A stretch of 13,246 nt of DNA. It comes from Acholeplasmataceae bacterium UBA6235 (lineage in GTDB: Bacteria; Bacillota_I; Bacilli_A; Acholeplasmatales; UBA5453). Where the stretch lies: assembly GCA_002441525.1 (NCBI GenBank), contig DJWH01000031.1, positions 1 to 13,246 of the forward strand. Reading direction: 5' to 3'. This document shows, one piece after another, positions 1 through 6,614 of this stretch (the first letter of the stretch is position 1; each line of letters begins with the position of its first letter). The position numbers and the translations under genes are program-made. A model generated the notes under the pieces. The model did no database searches and was not told where the DNA came from. It saw only the letters and a program-made list of their open reading frames with translations.

Positions 1-24
1 GGACTTCTTGATTGTGTTGTTAAA

Positions 25-1200
25 TTAGTGCGACAATCTCATGGTGTCTCTAGCGATCATAACTTCTTCATCGGTTGGGATGATGAATACTTTCACTTTA
101 GAGCTTTCAGAAGAGATGAGTCTTTCGCCGCGTAGTTTATTGAGGTCTTTATTGAGTTCTACCCCAAGGACTGCCAAACGATCGATGATCATTTGTCTTA
201 GTACAGGAGAGTTTTCGCCAATCCCTGCGGTGAAACAAATCGCGTCTAATCCACCCATGTAAACATAGTAGGAACCAATATAGTCAGCAATTTGTTTTGC
301 TTGAATATCGAACGCTAAACGGGCTCTTTCATTGCCTTTTTCAATGGCTGCTTCAATGTCTCTTGCATCGTTAGATAACCCAGAGATACCAAGGTAACCA
401 GACTTCTTATTTAAAATATCTGTAATGTCTTGAGCGGATTTGTTTAACTTATTGGCCATATAAGCGGTGATGGCTGGGTCAATCGAACCAGAACGGGTGC
501 CCATTGGGAAACCTTCAAGCGGTGTAAAGCCCATCGATGTTTCCACGCAGTGACCATTTTTAACAGCCGATAAGGAAGCCCCATTACCAATGTGACATAC
601 CACTACTTTGGTTTGGGTTGTGCCCATCAATTGATTGGCACGTTCAGACACATATTGGTGACTAGTTCCGTGGAATCCATATTTACGAATGCCATATTGG
701 GTATACCATTCATACGGTGTACCATATAAATACGCATCTTGAGTCATGGTTTGGTGGAATACAGTATCGAAGACTGCGACTTGAGGTACATGTGGTAAGA
801 CTTGTCTAAACGCTTTAATCCCTGTCGCGTTCGCTGGGTTGTGGAGTGGTGCCATTTCACCTAAATCGATGATTTTTTGTAAAACCTCATCGGTGATGAT
901 GGTGGAATCCTTAAAGAATTCGCCCCCTTGAACGACCCTGTGACCAACGCCTTCGATGTCGTTGATGTTAGAAATAACGTTGTGCTTAATCAACCCTTCA
1001 AGAATGAGTTGGACCCCAACGCCATGGTCTTTGATTGGTAAAGTTTCAACAAACTTTTCGCCATTATATTTAATCGTAAATAGCGCTTCTTCTGATCCGA
1101 TACGTTCAACAATACCCGATGTGATTTGTTTTTCCGCTGGCATTTCTAGCAATTGGAATTTAATCGAAGAGCTACCCGCATTGACTGCCATAATTTTCAT
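25..1200 (-). CDS. ackA: Acetate kinase
   Basis: Interconverts acetyl phosphate + ADP and acetate + ATP in the cytoplasm, the substrate-level phosphorylation step at the end of the phosphotransacetylase-acetate kinase pathway. The 391-residue protein is full length for the family (about 400). It opens with the phosphate-binding NAGSSSIKF motif (residues 7-15). It carries the expected active-site residues: Arg88 in GHRVVQGG, Asp145 in VFDTVFHQTM, His177 in YGFHGTSH, Arg236 in MGTRSGS and the Glu pair of PTDEE near 378-379. HIGNGASL (203-210) is the second nucleotide-fold motif. The ATG is preceded by AAGGAG (1211-1216) with a 10-base spacer. No phosphotransacetylase gene is visible in the window. 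The gene follows the MATE-to-trhA operon on the same strand with 112 bases between, and no clear terminator acts in that direction there, so some read-through is possible. Family assignment is very secure. Confidence 0.98.
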   Translation of the reverse strand: MKIMAVNAGSSSIKFQLLEMPAEKQITSGIVERIGSEEALFTIKYNGEKFVETLPIKDHGVGVQLILEGLIKHNVISNINDIEGVGHRVVQGGEFFKDSTIITDEVLQKIIDLGEMAPLHNPANATGIKAFRQVLPHVPQVAVFDTVFHQTMTQDAYLYGTPYEWYTQYGIRKYGFHGTSHQYVSERANQLMGTTQTKVVVCHIGNGASLSAVKNGHCVETSMGFTPLEGFPMGTRSGSIDPAITAYMANKLNKSAQDITDILNKKSGYLGISGLSNDARDIEAAIEKGNERARLAFDIQAKQIADYIGSYYVYMGGLDAICFTAGIGENSPVLRQMIIDRLAVLGVELNKDLNKLRGERLISSESSKVKVFIIPTDEEVMIARDTMRLSH

Positions 1201-1217
1201 AGTTATTAATCTCCTTG

Positions 1218-1231
1218 TTAGTACATACTAA
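1218..1231. promoter_or_regulatory. Perfect 14-bp palindrome at the ackA start site (candidate operator)
   Basis: TTAGTA-CA-TACTAA is a perfect inverted repeat lying between the ackA -10 box (1236-1241) and its Shine-Dalgarno sequence (1211-1216). It therefore covers the expected transcription start near 1229. This is where a repressor would sit, but the cognate regulator is not identifiable here. The half-sites resemble those I recall for FapR boxes, though the 2-base spacer is shorter than in that family. Function is inferred. Confidence 0.4.
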
Positions 1232-1235
1232 TCAT

Positions 1236-1241
1236 ATTATA
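1236..1241 (-). promoter_or_regulatory. Probable -10 box of ackA
   Basis: A perfect TATAAT on the minus strand, 35 bases upstream of the ackA ATG. No good -35 hexamer lies at 16-18 bases (AAATCT at 17). A TTGCAA at 1254-1259 has only a 12-base spacer and is part of the hairpin at 1247-1260. The promoter may be weak at -35 or depend on an activator. Confidence 0.5.
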
Positions 1242-1246
1242 ATTCA

Positions 1247-1260
1247 CTTGCTTTTGCAAG
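1247..1260 (+). terminator. Small hairpin with T-run, upstream of the ackA promoter
   Basis: CTTGC-TTTT-GCAAG forms a perfect 5-bp stem with a 4-base loop, followed on the plus strand by ATTTTTT (1261-1267). Its polarity suits a plus-strand terminator, yet no plus-strand gene lies to its left. It could instead block antisense transcription or be a protein-binding palindrome overlapping the -35 region of ackA. It would not terminate the minus-strand trhA transcript. Confidence 0.35.
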
Positions 1261-1312
1261 ATTTTTTCCAATCATTATGAATATTTATTCACAATACTTA
1301 AATCCACTTTTT

Positions 1313-1945
1313 TTATAACAAATAGCCGTAAATCGCGATAAATTGTAACAATGTACCTAAAAATACGAAAATATGCCAAATGAAATGACTGTATTTAAAG
1401 ACTTTAGACAACGCGTAAAATATGACACCTACGGTATAAGCAACCCCACCCGCAAGGATGAAGTAAAACGCGCCTTGTGAAACTTCAAATAGAGGTCCAA
1501 TGAGTGCTAAACCACTCCAACCTAAAATGATGTATAACAACAGATGTGGGATTTGATACTTGTGGATATGGATGGCTTTGAGGGTTGCACCTAAAGCGAT
1601 GAGTCCCCATTGACCCGCGAGTAAGTACCAACCCATCGGTTTATCGACCACCATGATGAAAATCGGTGCGAACGTCCCCCCAATTAAAATATAGATAGAG
1701 ATGTGGTCGAAACGTTTGAATAAGCGTTTGACTTTGGTATCTCTTTTAAATGCGTGATATAACGTACTCATCGTGTATAACACAATGATACTTAAACCGA
1801 ATACCAACGCACCAAAAACTTCATTGGCGTTGTTGGATTTTAATAACATGAGAATCAAGGCGACGATACCAAATATCGCACCTAACCCATGACTAACTGC
1901 GTTTGCAATCTCTTCACCGAGCGATTGAAATGGTCTTAATTTCAT
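1313..1945 (-). CDS. trhA: TrhA/hemolysin III family (PAQR-type) seven-helix membrane protein
   Basis: A 210-residue integral membrane protein of the hemolysin III/YqfA branch of the PAQR superfamily, linked in E. coli to membrane-energy/lipid homeostasis and named for hemolysis in Bacillus cereus. The exact biochemical role is unsettled. The sequence shows about seven hydrophobic helices. The polar metal-site residues of the family are visible: Ser60/His64 in STLYH, Asp80-His81 in FDHISIYILIGGTFAPI, and His187/His191 in SHFIWHIFVFLG. I chose the ATG at 1945 rather than the in-frame TTG one codon earlier, because GAGGAG (1953-1958) lies 7 bases before it. It is the last gene of the five-gene minus-strand operon and overlaps the end of pcp by 32 bases. 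No convincing intrinsic terminator follows on the minus strand, only a short AT-rich palindrome at 1278-1291. Confidence 0.9.
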   Translation of the reverse strand: MKLRPFQSLGEEIANAVSHGLGAIFGIVALILMLLKSNNANEVFGALVFGLSIIVLYTMSTLYHAFKRDTKVKRLFKRFDHISIYILIGGTFAPIFIMVVDKPMGWYLLAGQWGLIALGATLKAIHIHKYQIPHLLLYIILGWSGLALIGPLFEVSQGAFYFILAGGVAYTVGVIFYALSKVFKYSHFIWHIFVFLGTLLQFIAIYGYLL

Positions 1946-2432
1946 CAATAATCTCCTCTATTTCTTTGGTTTGTAAGTCTATTTTGTCGATATCAGCACT
2001 GACATGAATAAACAACACATTTGGGTGCTTTTTACCCATTTGATAATACGCATAATTACACAAATAACGCCCTGGATCATCCGAAATTTGAATACCTGAT
2101 TTAACCCATGGTTCCAATTTAAATGGGGTTTGATAGGTCTGACCATCATCGATGGTTTGCTGATGGATTTGGACCCCTGTATTGTCAGGGATTCGCATAT
2201 CGATTTCGTTATACGCAAACTGTTCTAAAGATAAATACGAACGGTTCGCTTCACCCAACATAATGATGGCTTGGTAAAGCCCGACATTCAGTTGTTCAAT
2301 CTCTGTTTTCGCACCAGAGATGGATACAGGTAATAACCGCTTATCGAAAACCCCATTCAAGCGCTCTAAAATCATCGATGACGCATTCCATGTTTTCCCA
2401 CCAAAGGGTTCAAAGGCCGTGATTAGAATCAT
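1914..2432 (-). CDS. pcp: Pyroglutamyl peptidase I (pyrrolidone-carboxylate peptidase), short form
   Basis: A cytoplasmic cysteine peptidase (family C15) that removes N-terminal pyroglutamate from peptides. The N-terminal ITAFEPFGGKTWNAS (residues 4-18) is the family signature. The catalytic triad is intact by motif: Glu70 in SLEQFAYNEID, Cys125 in PGRYLCNYAYY and His143 in VLFIHV. At 172 residues it is clearly shorter than the usual 200-215. The middle and C-terminal segments look trimmed, but no catalytic motif is lost. The ATG overlaps the trmL stop by four bases (ATGA), with no strong Shine-Dalgarno sequence, so translation is probably coupled to trmL. Its own 3' end overlaps the start of trhA. 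A role in using imported peptides is plausible, but no peptide transporter is nearby. Confidence 0.92.
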   Translation of the reverse strand: MILITAFEPFGGKTWNASSMILERLNGVFDKRLLPVSISGAKTEIEQLNVGLYQAIIMLGEANRSYLSLEQFAYNEIDMRIPDNTGVQIHQQTIDDGQTYQTPFKLEPWVKSGIQISDDPGRYLCNYAYYQMGKKHPNVLFIHVSADIDKIDLQTKEIEEIIDEIKTISIAR

Positions 2433-2950
2433 TTGAATTGATCCAAGAAATCTTTGCCTTTCATGGTTTCTGGTTCATACTTAGATAAGCCTTCAAAATC
2501 CACTTGTCTCATCACTTCAAATGCGACCAGAGCGACGGCGTTGGACAGATTGAGCGAACGGATTTTGTCGGTGGTTGGGATCCTATAACAGGTATCCATA
2601 TGCGCAGCTAAAATGGTGCGGTCTACCCCAGTGGACTCTTTACCGAAAATCAAATAAATCGGTTCAGTAATCTTCGTATAATCTATTTCAGAGTAGGTCT
2701 TTTTACCGTAACGGGTTAAAAAGAAATACTGACCTGAGTTTTTGGATGAAAAATCTGCATAGTTTTCGTAAATGGTATAGTCTAAATCTTTGATGTAATC
2801 TAAGGCACTTCTTCTCAAATACTTTTCATCTAAGGAAAATCCTAAGGGTTTAATCAAATGAAGTTTCGCATTGATGCCAACACAGGTCCGCATGATGTTA
2901 CCCGTATTTTGAGGGATTTCAGGTTCAAATAAAACAATGTTTAAGTCCAT
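2429..2950 (-). CDS. trmL: tRNA (cytidine/uridine-34-2'-O)-methyltransferase, TrmL/CspR type
   Basis: A SPOUT-fold methyltransferase that uses S-adenosylmethionine to 2'-O-methylate the wobble nucleotide (position 34) of leucine tRNAs in the known members. The 173-residue protein shows the three family motifs: NIVLFEPEIPQNTGNIMRTC (residues 4-23), FGKESTG (102-108), and IPTTDKIRSLNLSNAVA (124-140). The last forms the trefoil knot and cofactor pocket. Length is slightly above the usual 155-165, owing to a C-terminal extension of about 15 residues. A strong GGAGG sits inside the end of queG, about 6 bases before the ATG. One base separates it from queG upstream, and its TGA overlaps the pcp start. 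Its neighbour queG also acts on position 34, so the operon pairs two wobble-base enzymes. Confidence 0.95.
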   Translation of the reverse strand: MDLNIVLFEPEIPQNTGNIMRTCVGINAKLHLIKPLGFSLDEKYLRRSALDYIKDLDYTIYENYADFSSKNSGQYFFLTRYGKKTYSEIDYTKITEPIYLIFGKESTGVDRTILAAHMDTCYRIPTTDKIRSLNLSNAVALVAFEVMRQVDFEGLSKYEPETMKGKDFLDQFK

Positions 2951-2951
2951 A

Positions 2952-3881
2952 TTAGTCCTCCTTCAGTGCTTTTAAGACACGGTCTAAGGTATCTTGATAC
3001 CATAAAATCGATGATTTGTCTGGTCCAGACGCGATCAAATCGATGTGTTCTTTCATGTTAAGTCGTTTGATGATGAGCAATGCATTACGCATCAACACGG
3101 TCTTACCTTTCCATAAGTAAGGCATGTCTGCGTATTTTTCTTTGAATGTTTTTTCCGAATCGGTGAACAAGTCCACAATCGATACCATTTCTTTACCTGA
3201 GAGTTCGAATTCTGGGTGGGTTTGTTTCACGATTTGGATGTTTTTTGGACAGACCATTTGACAAATGTCACAGCCAAACAAACTGTAGTTCGCATCCATC
3301 TCAACATCCGTGAGGATGCGTTTGGATTGGTTGTAATGGCTCATGCATAAGTCCATGCGATAGCCTTGTTCGGACAAGGCGTTGGTTGGACAAGCATCAA
3401 TGCATTTTCGACAGGTACCACAATCATCATGGACAGTCAGTTTGAGTTCTGATTCAATTTCGATGTTCAGAAACACAAGGCCTAAAAAGAAATACGAACC
3501 ATACGTTTCATTGATAATCAATTGGTTCTTTCCAAAGAAACCCAAACCAGCCAAGGTCGCTGCTAGACGTTCATCGTGGTTATGGTTATCGACACCCAAT
3601 TTGTACTCAATACCTAAATCATTCAATACAGACATCATTCGGTCTTTTAAAACCAAGTGGTAGTCTTTTCCAAAGGTATAAAAGGAAGGTACTAAGTGTG
3701 TATGCGTGTGTTTGAGGGTCCTTTTGGGGTAACTTAACCCCAAAACAACCATCGTTGGGTACGTCTCTTGGATGACGTTTTTACCCATTTGACGGGCTGC
3801 TTCTAAATAATCTTTGGTGCGTATGATCCCCACCAAATCGAATTTAGATTGAAAAATTGTCCAGAGGTTCTTCGTGTTCAT
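2952..3881 (-). CDS. queG: Epoxyqueuosine reductase QueG (short form)
   Basis: Cobalamin- and iron-sulfur-dependent enzyme that converts epoxyqueuosine to queuosine at tRNA position 34, the last step of de novo queuosine synthesis. Two ferredoxin-type 4Fe-4S motifs are clear: CGTCRKCIDACP (Cys154, 157, 160, 164) and GCDICQMVCP (Cys204, 207, 211), with a further Cys179 between. The conserved AGLGFFGKN loop is at 111-119. Asp98 of GVD aligns with the conserved catalytic Asp region, although the following residues (NHNHDER) differ from the VD..PL.(D/E)R pattern of the better-known enzymes. At 309 residues it lacks the C-terminal HEAT-like extension of the Bacillus type. The start (ATG, with AAAGGT 8 bases upstream) lies inside the MATE gene, overlapping it by 38 bases. 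A QueG-like ferredoxin of other function cannot be excluded, since queA and tgt are not in the window. Confidence 0.9.
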   Translation of the reverse strand: MNTKNLWTIFQSKFDLVGIIRTKDYLEAARQMGKNVIQETYPTMVVLGLSYPKRTLKHTHTHLVPSFYTFGKDYHLVLKDRMMSVLNDLGIEYKLGVDNHNHDERLAATLAGLGFFGKNQLIINETYGSYFFLGLVFLNIEIESELKLTVHDDCGTCRKCIDACPTNALSEQGYRMDLCMSHYNQSKRILTDVEMDANYSLFGCDICQMVCPKNIQIVKQTHPEFELSGKEMVSIVDLFTDSEKTFKEKYADMPYLWKGKTVLMRNALLIIKRLNMKEHIDLIASGPDKSSILWYQDTLDRVLKALKED

Positions 3882-5256
3882 CGATGAATACCTTTCGTTG
3901 GAATTTCACCTTTCGATAGAGATATGAACCCATAAATAATATAGCTAAGTTGGAAATAACCATGGCATACCAAATGCCTGCATAACCAACATCGGTGGCG
4001 TATTTAAAGAATAAAACAAGCGGTACACGCAATATCCATAAACGTGTAAACGTCATGAATAACGCATATTTATTGTTACCAGACCCATTGAATACCGATA
4101 GATGTGTTTGGAAGATGGCCATCAACGGCTGTGTCCCTAAAATCCAAATTGAATATTCAACGGTGACAGCGACAATCGAACCATTTTTAGGTCCAACAAT
4201 GAATTCGGCGATGGGTTTTGCGAAAGGGATGATGATGAGTACCCCAATCACCATGATAATGACGCTTAGGTTTCTCGCCATTTGATACGATTTTTTCGCT
4301 CGATCAGGGTTATTCGCCCCAATGTTTTGACCGATATAAGCCGTAACCACTGAACCAATCGCCATGACTGGGTTTAATAATAAGGATGATATGCGATTCC
4401 CCGTTGAAAACCCTGACGATACCACATCCCCATAGCTGAGAATCATCGCTTGAATGACGGCGAATCCCAAGGAAGAGAATGCTTGTGCGGTCGCTGATGG
4501 CAGCGCGAATTTGGATATTTCTTTGATGATGTGTCCATCAAAGCCAAGGTCACCCACTTCAATTCTAGGGTGATCATTTGAAAAAAACAAATCATATACT
4601 GCAAACGGTACGATGATGGCTTGACCGATCAAAGTGGATAACCCAGCCCCAGCAATCCCCATATGAAATACCGATATGAACAACCAAGTTAAAAACATGT
4701 TGATGAGGATGCTTGCGAAAGAGAGTATCACAGGAGAGAAGGTGTCGCCACTCGCTTGACGGATGGCTTGATAGGCTAAGAATATATAAACAAAGGTAAA
4801 CTCCATCGATCGGTACCTAAAATACGTCACTGCGTAGTCAAAAGTTAGCCCTTGTGCCCCCATCATTCTCGCGATCAAAGGTGCACCCAAGAATAGTATC
4901 GCGTTGACAATGATCCCTAGGACCACCGAATAAGATAATAGTTTGGCTGCATAGGTTTTGGCTGTTCTTTCTTTACCAGAACCCAAATATTGACTGATGA
5001 TCCCTACCCCTGCAATCCCCAACCCAATCCCCAACGCATTGAATATATTATAGATTGGCCAGTGGATATTGATGGCCGCGAGGGTAGATGCGATGGCATC
5101 TTCAGTACCGTCCATACGGGCTAAAAAAAAGGAATCGACGATGTCATGGAGCGATTTCAGTAAATTCACAAAGAATAAAGGTAACGCCATTACGACGATG
5201 CCCTTCATGATGTTTTTATCTTCAAGTATTAAATACTTACGTGTGCGCTGACCCAT
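3844..5256 (-). CDS. MATE family efflux transporter
   Basis: A 470-residue polytopic membrane protein with about 12 hydrophobic helices in two homologous halves, the architecture of multidrug and toxic-compound extrusion exporters (Na+ or H+ antiporters). The N-terminal segment IMKGIVVMALPLFFVNLLKSLHDIVDSFFLARM has the family's helix-1 layout, with acidic residues Asp38 and Asp41 that may take part in cation coupling. The substrate cannot be read from sequence; NorM/DinF-like drug or metabolite export is the general expectation. The ATG is preceded by GAAAGGG with a 7-base spacer. It is the first gene of the minus-strand operon and has a recognisable promoter upstream. Its C-terminal 38 bases overlap queG. 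The C-terminal tail (about 25 residues, rich in Lys then Glu/Asp) is cytoplasmic. Confidence 0.93.
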   Translation of the reverse strand: MGQRTRKYLILEDKNIMKGIVVMALPLFFVNLLKSLHDIVDSFFLARMDGTEDAIASTLAAINIHWPIYNIFNALGIGLGIAGVGIISQYLGSGKERTAKTYAAKLLSYSVVLGIIVNAILFLGAPLIARMMGAQGLTFDYAVTYFRYRSMEFTFVYIFLAYQAIRQASGDTFSPVILSFASILINMFLTWLFISVFHMGIAGAGLSTLIGQAIIVPFAVYDLFFSNDHPRIEVGDLGFDGHIIKEISKFALPSATAQAFSSLGFAVIQAMILSYGDVVSSGFSTGNRISSLLLNPVMAIGSVVTAYIGQNIGANNPDRAKKSYQMARNLSVIIMVIGVLIIIPFAKPIAEFIVGPKNGSIVAVTVEYSIWILGTQPLMAIFQTHLSVFNGSGNNKYALFMTFTRLWILRVPLVLFFKYATDVGYAGIWYAMVISNLAILFMGSYLYRKVKFQRKVFIDEHEEPLDNFSI

Positions 5257-5282
5257 GCTATAACCCTTTCAATAACGCATCT

Positions 5283-5311
5283 ATTATAACGTAATCCAGT
5301 GCCTTTTGCAA
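5283..5311 (-). promoter_or_regulatory. Promoter of the MATE-queG-trmL-pcp-trhA operon
   Basis: On the minus strand TTGCAA (5306-5311) and a perfect TATAAT (5283-5288) are spaced by 17 bases, about 30 bases upstream of the MATE start. A 17-bp palindrome (CATATAT-ACA-ATATATG, 5313-5329) abuts the -35 box on its upstream side and could be an UP-like element or a binding site. Confidence 0.6.
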
Positions 5312-5312
5312 T

Positions 5313-5329
5313 CATATATACAATATATG
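5313..5329. repeat. AT-rich 17-bp palindrome upstream of the MATE promoter
   Basis: CATATAT and ATATATG arms are perfect inverted repeats around ACA. The segment CAATATATGGT (5321-5331) recurs at 10342-10352, in the divergent promoter region between the DsbA/FrnE-like gene and cardiolipin synthase. Chance is possible at this base composition. Confidence 0.35.
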
Positions 5330-5449
5330 GTCTTTCTCATAATTTGTCTAAAATGGCGTATTTTCGGCCTTTTCGTCTATCATGATGAACAATTTGAAAG
5401 TTTCCAATCAATCTCTTTTGAATGCCTTTTATTATCTAAAAATATAGGG

Positions 5450-5455
5450 TATAAT
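5450..5455 (+). promoter_or_regulatory. Probable -10 box of the GH105 gene
   Basis: A perfect TATAAT 25 bases before the chosen ATG at 5481. No good -35 hexamer is present at the right distance (TTTTAT at 17). A TTGAAT at 5418-5423 is too far away. A weak -35 is compatible with activator control of a sugar-catabolic gene. Confidence 0.5.
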
Positions 5456-5480
5456 TGGGTTGACTTTAGGAGGATACCCC

Positions 5481-6614
5481 ATGGAATTGATCGACCGTTA
5501 TATCCAAAAATTAATGTCGGGTTCAACCCCAGATAAACCCCTTTGGAACATTGAAGCCATCCATCAAGGTAAAGCAGCTGCTTGGAATTATGTTGACGGT
5601 TGTATGATGACGGCTTTATTATCTCTTTATGACCAAACACAAGACCCTAAATATTATGACTTTGTCAAAACATTCATCGATCATTATGTATCTAATGATG
5701 GTTCAATGCTTGGGTATGACATGAAAACATTCAACTTGGATGATATATGTGAATCCCGTGTTTTGTTTGATTTATATGCGAAAACCCAAGATGAAAAATA
5801 CAAAAAAGCCATGGATTTAACTTATACACATGTCCTTAGACAACCCCGTACGAAGGAGGGGTCATTCTGGCATAAACTCATCTACCCACAACAAGTATGG
5901 CTGGATGGTTTATTCATGTCACAACCCTTTTACACCCGCTATGAGACGGTATTCAATCAAGAAAAGAATTACGCTGACATCGTGAATCATTTTAAAGTGG
6001 TCAGATCTCACATGTTCAATGAAGATAAAAAGCTCTATTACCACGGTTATGACGCTTCTAAAACCGTCTTTTGGGCAGATAAGCAAACCGGTTTATCGAA
6101 AAACTTTTGGTTGCGTGCTACCGGTTGGTATGTCGTCGCGTTGGTCGATGTGATCGGGTACTTAAATCCAAACTATAAAGAAAGACAATCGTTCTTCTTC
6201 CCACTCTTAAAAGAATGTGTCGATGGCCTTTTACAATACCAGGACAAAACATCCAATCTATTTTACCAAGTGATTGATCGAAGCGATGTTCAAGGTAATT
6301 ACCTCGAATCTTCCGGTTCTTCCTTACTGGCTTACGCCATTTTAAAGGGGGTCCGTTTAGGGGCACTCGATACTTCTTATCAAGCGATTGGTTTAGGTAT
6401 CTTTGACGGTCTTGTAAAAACATACATTTCTGAAAAAAATGGCGATTTGAACATGGATGGCATTTGCTTAGTCGCTGGGCTAGGTCCTGACCATAATACA
6501 AGACGCAATGGTACTGTAGAATACTACTTATCTGAACCCATCGTATCGAATGATGCGAAAGGCGTTGGGCCATTCATTTTGGCATACACCGAAGTTAAAA
6601 AAATCAAAAACTAG
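5481..6614 (+). CDS. GH105 unsaturated rhamnogalacturonyl/glucuronyl hydrolase (YteR-like)
   Basis: Predicted to hydrolyse the unsaturated uronic acid left at the non-reducing end of oligosaccharides by polysaccharide lyases, by the vinyl-ether hydration mechanism of GH88/GH105. The 377-residue (alpha/alpha)6-barrel protein matches the family length (about 370). Characteristic segments are WNYVDGCMM (36-43), the NLDDI acidic pair (Asp87-88), QVWLDGLFMSQPF (138-150) with catalytic Asp142, FWLRATGWYVVAL (209-221), YLESSGSSLLAYAILKG (274-290) and YYLSEPIVSNDAKGVGPFIL (348-367). I use the ATG at 5481 because TAGGAGG ends 7 bases before it. An in-frame ATG 7 codons earlier would put the Shine-Dalgarno inside the gene. 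There is no signal peptide, so it acts in the cytoplasm on imported oligosaccharides. No lyase, transporter or regulator of that pathway is adjacent, so the gene is an orphan here. Its exact substrate (rhamnogalacturonan, ulvan or glycosaminoglycan-type) cannot be read from the sequence. Confidence 0.92.
   Translation: MELIDRYIQKLMSGSTPDKPLWNIEAIHQGKAAAWNYVDGCMMTALLSLYDQTQDPKYYDFVKTFIDHYVSNDGSMLGYDMKTFNLDDICESRVLFDLYAKTQDEKYKKAMDLTYTHVLRQPRTKEGSFWHKLIYPQQVWLDGLFMSQPFYTRYETVFNQEKNYADIVNHFKVVRSHMFNEDKKLYYHGYDASKTVFWADKQTGLSKNFWLRATGWYVVALVDVIGYLNPNYKERQSFFFPLLKECVDGLLQYQDKTSNLFYQVIDRSDVQGNYLESSGSSLLAYAILKGVRLGALDTSYQAIGLGIFDGLVKTYISEKNGDLNMDGICLVAGLGPDHNTRRNGTVEYYLSEPIVSNDAKGVGPFILAYTEVKKIKN

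Noticed and set aside
41..262. Plus-strand reading frames opposite ackA and other genes (also 956-1231, 3382-3663, 3995-4285, 8389-8709, 11557-11763)
   Set aside because: They lie wholly or almost wholly antisense or out of frame inside securely identified genes, show no family resemblance and lack ribosome-binding sites of their own.
1217..1236. Rex-type redox operator at the ackA promoter (TTGTTA at 1215-1220)
   Set aside because: Only the left half matches. The right half required by a Rex box is absent. The actual palindrome here is TTAGTA/TACTAA.
1278..1291. Terminator for the trhA end of the operon
   Set aside because: TGAATA-TT-TATTCA is palindromic but AT-only in its arms, makes a poor hairpin and has no following T-run on the minus strand.
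1313..5256. A defence or mobile-element island
   Set aside because: All five genes belong to ordinary metabolic, transport or tRNA-modification families. There are no integrase, transposase, repeats or attachment sites in the window.
5306..5536. Short reading frames on both strands across the MATE-GH105 spacer
   Set aside because: They cover the MATE promoter, the GH105 promoter and the start of the GH105 gene, have no Shine-Dalgarno sequence, and their products look like translated AT-rich non-coding DNA.
6118..6573. A 151-codon minus-strand frame inside the GH105 gene
   Set aside because: It is antisense to a conserved enzyme, has Arg/His/Gln-rich composition typical of shadow frames, and no promoter or ribosome-binding site.
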